In this document: positions 60,068 through 64,000 of the stretch, one piece after another
Position numbering within the stretch: the stretch's first letter is position 1
Layout of the letters: every line of letters starts with the position of its first letter
Assembly (NCBI RefSeq): GCF_049808615.1
Contig: NZ_JBNCAN010000005.1
Location: 134,823 to 198,822 of the forward strand
DNA length: 64,000 nt
Source of the DNA: Modicisalibacter sp049808615
GTDB taxonomy: Bacteria > Pseudomonadota > Gammaproteobacteria > Pseudomonadales > Halomonadaceae
Reading direction: 5' to 3'
The notes under the pieces: model-generated
The model's database searches: none
What the model was told of the DNA's origin: nothing
Seen by the model: only the letters and a program-made list of their open reading frames with translations
Position numbers and translations under genes: made by a program

Positions 60068-61075
60068 ATGATGACACGCCGCTTATCCACTCTCACCGCC
60101 GCCGTGATGGGAGTTGCCTTGCTGGGCGGTAGCCTGAATGCCGAGGCGCGCGAATATTCTGTCTCCACTGTACTTTCCGCGGACTTCCCCTGGGGGCAGG
60201 CGGCCGAAAAATGGGCGGAGCTGGTGAAAGAGCGCTCGGACGGTGAGATCACCCTACGCGTCTATCCCAATTCGCAACTGGTCAATGGCGATCAGACCCG
60301 GGAATTCTCGGCGATGCGTCAGGGGCTGATCGACATGGCCGTGGGCTCGACCATCAACTGGTCGCCCCAGGTACCGGAGCTCAATCTGTTCTCGCTGCCG
60401 TTTCTGATGCCGGACACCGACGCGGTGGATGCCATCACCGGCGGCGAGGCCGGCGAGAAGGTGTTTGATGCCATCGAGTCTCGCGGTGCGATGCCCCTGG
60501 CCTGGGGCGAGAACGGTTTTCGCGAGCTGTCCAATTCGAAGCAGCCTATTACCGCACCGGAGGATCTCGAGGGCTTGAAGATTCGTGTGGTCGGTTCGCC
60601 CTTGTTTCAGGATACTTTCACTGCCTTGGGGGCCAACCCGACCCAGATGAGCTGGGCGGATGCCAAGCCGGCACTGACCACCGGCGCGGTGGATGGCCAG
60701 GAGAATCCGCTGTCGGTGTTCGACGTGGCGCGCATCGATCAGGTCGGGCAGAAATATCTGACCCTGTGGCATTACATGAATGATCCCTTGATCTTTGCCG
60801 TCAATCAACGAATCTGGCAGCAGTTCTCCGAAGAAGATCGTGAGCTTGTGCGTCAGGCGGCCATCGATGCCGGCCAATGGGAGATCGAGATGTCCCGAGA
60901 ACAGAAGAGTGAGCGCTTGGCGGCCATCAAGCAACGTGGCGTCGAGGTCAGCGAACTCACCGAGGATCAGCGCCAGGCTTTCGTCGAGGCCACCCAAAGC
61001 GTGTATGAGGAATGGACGCCGCAGATCGGTGAGGAGCTGGTCGAGACCGCGCGCCAGGCAGTAGAAACACGCTGA
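60068..61075 (+). CDS. dctP: TRAP transporter solute-binding protein (DctP)
   Basis: Periplasmic binding protein of a TRAP importer, which takes up organic acids with sodium. The 335-residue product has a signal peptide (about 1-28, ending NAEAREY). The DctP fold includes VLSADFPWGQAAEKWAELV, the ligand-site Arg in LEGLKIRVVGSPLFQDTFTALGANP, and ALTTGAVDGQENPLSVF. The ligand is unknown; C4-dicarboxylates or sugar acids are typical. An ATG three bases on is an alternative start. dctQ and dctM follow. Confidence 0.93.
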   Translation: MMTRRLSTLTAAVMGVALLGGSLNAEAREYSVSTVLSADFPWGQAAEKWAELVKERSDGEITLRVYPNSQLVNGDQTREFSAMRQGLIDMAVGSTINWSPQVPELNLFSLPFLMPDTDAVDAITGGEAGEKVFDAIESRGAMPLAWGENGFRELSNSKQPITAPEDLEGLKIRVVGSPLFQDTFTALGANPTQMSWADAKPALTTGAVDGQENPLSVFDVARIDQVGQKYLTLWHYMNDPLIFAVNQRIWQQFSEEDRELVRQAAIDAGQWEIEMSREQKSERLAAIKQRGVEVSELTEDQRQAFVEATQSVYEEWTPQIGEELVETARQAVETR

Positions 61076-61147
61076 AAAACCGCCTGTCGTTTCAATGCTG
61101 AGTGGCCGGCCTCGTCTTGAGGCCGGTCTTGTGTCAAGGGATTACTC

Positions 61148-61627
61148 ATGAAACCCCAACCGGATGCTCGGCTAGAGCGAATACTGGCGACCCTGGCGCT
61201 GGTGATCATCGCCGTGATCAGCCTGGGCAATGTGGTGGTGCGCTATGTGACCAATGTGTCATTCGCCTTCACCGAGGAAATCTCGGTGTTTCTGCTGGTG
61301 GTACTGACCTTCGCCGGTGCGGCGGTGGCTCTGCGGCGCAATCGTCATGTGCGCATCAGTCTATTGGAGCGCGCCCTGCCGAAAGGGCCACGTCGTGCAC
61401 TGATCGTTTTCCAAGGGCTGGCCGGTGCCACGGTGCTGGGTCTGATTCTGTGGTTCGGTGCCAAATTGACCTTGGAAGAGTACCAGTGGCAAACCCAGTC
61501 CCCGGGGCTTGGCGTGCCGCAGTGGTGGTATCTGGTCTGGTTGCCGGTGTTGGCGTCCTTGTTGCTGTTGCGCCAGATCCAACAGACCCTGGATCGCCTG
61601 CGTGGAAAGCTTAACGATGAGTCCTGA
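61148..61627 (+). CDS. dctQ: TRAP transporter small membrane subunit (DctQ)
   Basis: A 159-residue protein with four membrane helices. It shows the DctQ pattern VISLGNVVVRYVTNVSFAFTEEISVFLLVVLTF split over helices 1-2, and AAVALRRNRHVRISLLERAL in the loop. It forms the membrane complex with DctM. It overlaps dctM by 11 bases, so the two are translated together. Confidence 0.92.
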   Translation: MKPQPDARLERILATLALVIIAVISLGNVVVRYVTNVSFAFTEEISVFLLVVLTFAGAAVALRRNRHVRISLLERALPKGPRRALIVFQGLAGATVLGLILWFGAKLTLEEYQWQTQSPGLGVPQWWYLVWLPVLASLLLLRQIQQTLDRLRGKLNDES

Positions 61628-62912
61628 CCTATGGATGGTCTTGAGTTTCCTGGGGCTGCTGATTGCCGGCGTGCCTGTTGCGCTCTCTCTTGGACTGGCC
61701 GGTGCGATAGGGATCGTCAGCGGTATGTCGCCCATGATGCTGGCGACCCTGGGTACCAATACCTATAACAGCATTGCCAAGTATCCACTGATCGCCATTC
61801 CACTGTTCATCCTCACCGGATTGATCTTCGAGCGCGCCGGGGTAGCGGCGCGACTGGTGCGCTTCGCGCAAGCGCTAATCGGCCCGCGTCACGGCGGACT
61901 GGCGCTGGTGGCGGTGCTGGTGTGCATGATCATGGGGGGCATGAGCGGCTCCGGACCGGCGGACGCCGCTGCCGTGGCCATGGTGATGCTGCCGAGCATG
62001 ACCCGCGCCGGCTATCCCAAGCCGTTTTCCGCCACGCTGATCGCAGCATCTGCCTCCACGGCGATCCTGATACCGCCTTCTGTGGCGCTCATTCTTTACT
62101 CCATTGTGGTGCCCGGGGTCGATCTGCGTGCCTTGTTTGCCGCTGGCCTGTTTCCGGGCATTCTTGCTGGGCTTTCGCTGCTGGTACCAGCCTTCTGGTT
62201 ATCACGCCGCTACGGTTGGGAAGCCCCGACGGAGGTGGAGCGACCACCGCTGGGGGAGAGTTTTCGCCAGGCGCTGCCGGCACTGTTTGCCCCGGTGATC
62301 ATCCTGGGCGGGCTGCGCAGCGGCCTGTTCACTCCGACGGAAGCGGCGGTGGTGGCAGTGGCTTATGGCGTACTCGTGGGATTGATCATCACCCGAGAAC
62401 TCGATTGGCGTAATCTTTGGCAGCTATTCGGCGAGGCGGCGACGATCTCCGGCGTGGTGATGCTGATCATCGCTCTAGCGGGTATCTTTGCCTGGGCAGG
62501 TACCATGCTGGGCACCTTCCGGCATATGGCGGAGTGGCTGATTGCGCTGTCCGACAACGGTGCGGTGCTGCTGGCATTGATCATGCTGGCGGTGCTGTTG
62601 GCGGGCATGCTGCTGGATGCCATCTCCATCTATCTGATCCTGATGCCGATCCTGGTGCCGGTGATGCAGCACTTCGGCTGGAATCCGGTCTGGTTCGGCA
62701 TCCTGCTGGCCATGAACATTGCCATCGGCCAGTTTACCCCGCCGGTGGCGGTCAATCTGATGGTGACTACCGAAGTGGCGAAGATTCGTCTCGAGCAGAC
62801 CCTGGGCTGGGCCTTGGTCTTCGTCATTGCCATGGGCGGGGCGCTATTGCTGGTGGCGTTGTTCCCTGAGATCGCCCTTTGGCTGCCGCGGGTGCTTGGG
62901 TACAGCGTCTAG
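61617..62912 (+). CDS. dctM: TRAP transporter large membrane subunit (DctM)
   Basis: The 431-residue transport subunit has about twelve helices. Family motifs include GVPVALSLGLAGAIGIVSG, YPLIAIPLFILTGLIFERAG, MGGMSGSGPADAAAVAMVMLP, SASTAILIPPSVALILYSIV and LITRELDWRNLWQLF. It follows dctQ with an 11-base overlap; the ATG at 61617 begins conserved sequence, the longer frame to 61509 does not. Its stop abuts the stop of the opposing histone-deacetylase-family gene with no gap. Confidence 0.94.
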   Translation: MSPDLWMVLSFLGLLIAGVPVALSLGLAGAIGIVSGMSPMMLATLGTNTYNSIAKYPLIAIPLFILTGLIFERAGVAARLVRFAQALIGPRHGGLALVAVLVCMIMGGMSGSGPADAAAVAMVMLPSMTRAGYPKPFSATLIAASASTAILIPPSVALILYSIVVPGVDLRALFAAGLFPGILAGLSLLVPAFWLSRRYGWEAPTEVERPPLGESFRQALPALFAPVIILGGLRSGLFTPTEAAVVAVAYGVLVGLIITRELDWRNLWQLFGEAATISGVVMLIIALAGIFAWAGTMLGTFRHMAEWLIALSDNGAVLLALIMLAVLLAGMLLDAISIYLILMPILVPVMQHFGWNPVWFGILLAMNIAIGQFTPPVAVNLMVTTEVAKIRLEQTLGWALVFVIAMGGALLLVALFPEIALWLPRVLGYSV

Positions 62913-63836
62913 TTAGTGCTTCTCGAGCCAGTATTGATAGGCGGCACGATGCAATTGTGCATGACGATCGGCCAGAGCGGCGAGATCGCGATCGTAGCCA
63001 CCGCCGATCACCGCCGCGACCGGAATGCCTGCGTCGCGGCAGCGGCGAATCACGTAGTCATCGCGACGCGCCAACCCCCAGTCGCTGAGAGCCAGATGCC
63101 CGAGCCGGTCGTCGGCATGCACGTCCACCCCAGCGTCATAAATCACCAGATTCGGTGCGATCTGATCGAGCAATTTAGGTAAGTGGGCATTGAGGGTGGC
63201 GAGATAGTCATCGTCACCGGTGCCGCGGGGCAAGGGCACATCGAGATCGCTTTGTTGCTTGCGGGCAGGAAAGTTCTCGGCACCGTGCATCGAAAATGTG
63301 AAGACCCGGTCGTCGTCGCGAAAGATCAGCGCGGTGCCATCGCCTTGATGCACGTCCAGATCGACGATGAGAATACGTTTCACCCATCGTTTGGCCAAGG
63401 CGTAAGCCGCTGCCACGGCGAGATCATTTAGCAGGCAATAGCCGCTGGCCGCATTCGCCTGAGCGTGATGCGTGCCGCCGGCGGTATTGCAGGCGAGGCC
63501 ATATTCCAGTGCGGCTTCGACCGTGAGTAGGGTCCCCCCCACCTCAAGGCGCGTTCGCTCCACCAGTTCTTCCGACCAGCGAAAACCGCTGCGTCGCTGG
63601 GCAGCGTCGTCGAGCTTCCCGTTCAGAAAAACGCTCAGATAATCGCGGGTATGCACGCGACGCAGATCGTCTTCGATGACTGGGACGGGCGTCAACCAAT
63701 GAGCCCGATGTCCGGCTGGCTCCATGCCGAGTTGCCCTCTTAGCACACGGAACTTCGCCATGGGAAAGGGGTGGTTTGAGGGTAGGTCGATGGTATAGCC
63801 AGGATGATGGATCAGCGGAAATGACATGAGGTTCAT
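62913..63836 (-). CDS. Histone-deacetylase-family hydrolase
   Basis: A 307-residue zinc amidohydrolase of the HDAC/AcuC/acetylpolyamine group. It has GGTHHAQANAASGYCLLND with the charge-relay His pair, the metal motif VDLDVHQGDGTALIF (Asp and His), and the second Asp in IYDAGVDVHADDRLG. Bacterial members remove acetyl groups from polyamines, acetoin-related targets or protein lysines; which one is unknown. ATG 63836 overlaps the stop of an upstream frame as ATGA; a second start at 63827 is possible. Confidence 0.92.
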   Translation of the reverse strand: MNLMSFPLIHHPGYTIDLPSNHPFPMAKFRVLRGQLGMEPAGHRAHWLTPVPVIEDDLRRVHTRDYLSVFLNGKLDDAAQRRSGFRWSEELVERTRLEVGGTLLTVEAALEYGLACNTAGGTHHAQANAASGYCLLNDLAVAAAYALAKRWVKRILIVDLDVHQGDGTALIFRDDDRVFTFSMHGAENFPARKQQSDLDVPLPRGTGDDDYLATLNAHLPKLLDQIAPNLVIYDAGVDVHADDRLGHLALSDWGLARRDDYVIRRCRDAGIPVAAVIGGGYDRDLAALADRHAQLHRAAYQYWLEKH

Positions 63837-64000
63837 TGGGGCGGCGGTACGAAAATTCGGGCGGCTGATTCAACGGGACTATAGCCCGGATATTGCACCG
63901 GGCCGGCCAGACGCTCCCAGATTCCAGGCTCGGTGGGGATGATGGCGATCGGGGTTGAGATTGGCTATTTCTTGATCAATTTCCTGGCTTCAGGGCGCAC
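63833..64000 (-). pseudogene. Possible 3' end of an upstream gene with an in-frame stop
   Basis: From the window edge the minus strand reads VRPEARKLIKK, then TAG at 63965-63967. The same frame then stays open as PISTPIAIIPTEPGIWERL and on to FVPPPQ, with a TGA (63833-63835) that overlaps the ATG of the hydrolase gene. The second part has coding-like composition but no start codon. It may be the end of a coupled upstream gene broken by a stop or frameshift, or chance. No family is recognised. Confidence 0.35.

Noticed and set aside
1..64000. Prophage, insertion sequence or integrative element
   Set aside because: No transposase, integrase, phage structural gene or terminal repeats were found; gene content is chromosomal throughout.

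Overview
The window reads as a chromosome segment of a moderately halophilic gammaproteobacterium close to Halomonas/Halomonadaceae. This is inferred from the tsaE-amiB-mutL-miaA-hfq-hflX-hflKC-hisZ-purA order, acidic proteins, a phasin (polyhydroxyalkanoate storage), a TRAP transporter and the glycolate and proline catabolic genes. It holds about 58 protein genes and one tRNA-Gly. There is no rRNA, prophage, insertion sequence or CRISPR array.

Layout: (1) 1-11603, plus strand, conserved housekeeping block: end of nnr, then tsaE, amiB, mutL, miaA, hfq, hflX, hflK, hflC, hisZ and purA. (2) 11683-22088, minus strand, an exopolysaccharide locus. In transcription order it has a UDP-glucose 6-dehydrogenase, an Alg8-like membrane glycosyltransferase with an extra C-terminal domain, an Alg44-like PilZ/membrane-fusion protein, a PL14-type lyase, a PL5 (AlgL-type) lyase and a very large Sel1-repeat lipoprotein. 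It looks like the core of an alginate machine fed with UDP-glucuronate instead of GDP-mannuronate, and it is the most interesting part of the window. (3) 22480-28680, plus strand, an iron-sulfur cluster operon: Rrf2 regulator, sufB, sufC, sufD, sufS, sufT, with a palindromic repeat between sufB and sufC. (4) 28746-36042: sanA, a helical-bundle protein, DUF3549-rimB-rimK (minus), a cystine-type ABC importer (plus), yqcC and a gamma-glutamylcyclotransferase gene that appears frameshifted.

(5) 36032-43399: ompW, an orphan ybgE-like gene, then araC-type regulator, putA and putP for proline use (minus). (6) 43592-45379: small acidic or membrane proteins, tRNA-Gly(CCC), a CBS-domain protein and an orphan terminator that may end a small RNA. 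(7) 45459-52710: glcDEFG glycolate oxidase (minus), a YfeH-type transporter (plus) and an LldP/GlcA permease (minus). Both glycolate-side promoters carry FadR-type TGGT-N-ACCA dyads. (8) 53055-64000: two glutathione transferases, a DUF1656-HlyD-FUSC efflux operon, a phasin behind a PhaR-like operator, an EamA exporter, a DUF192 protein, a DctPQM TRAP transporter and a histone-deacetylase-family hydrolase.

How genes may work together: c-di-GMP sensed by the PilZ protein would switch on the Alg8-like synthase, Ugd would supply UDP-glucuronate, the Sel1 lipoprotein would organise export, and the two lyases would clear polymer from the periplasm. This is inferred from homology and gene order. No experiment or database search was possible here, and family names rest on recognised motifs.
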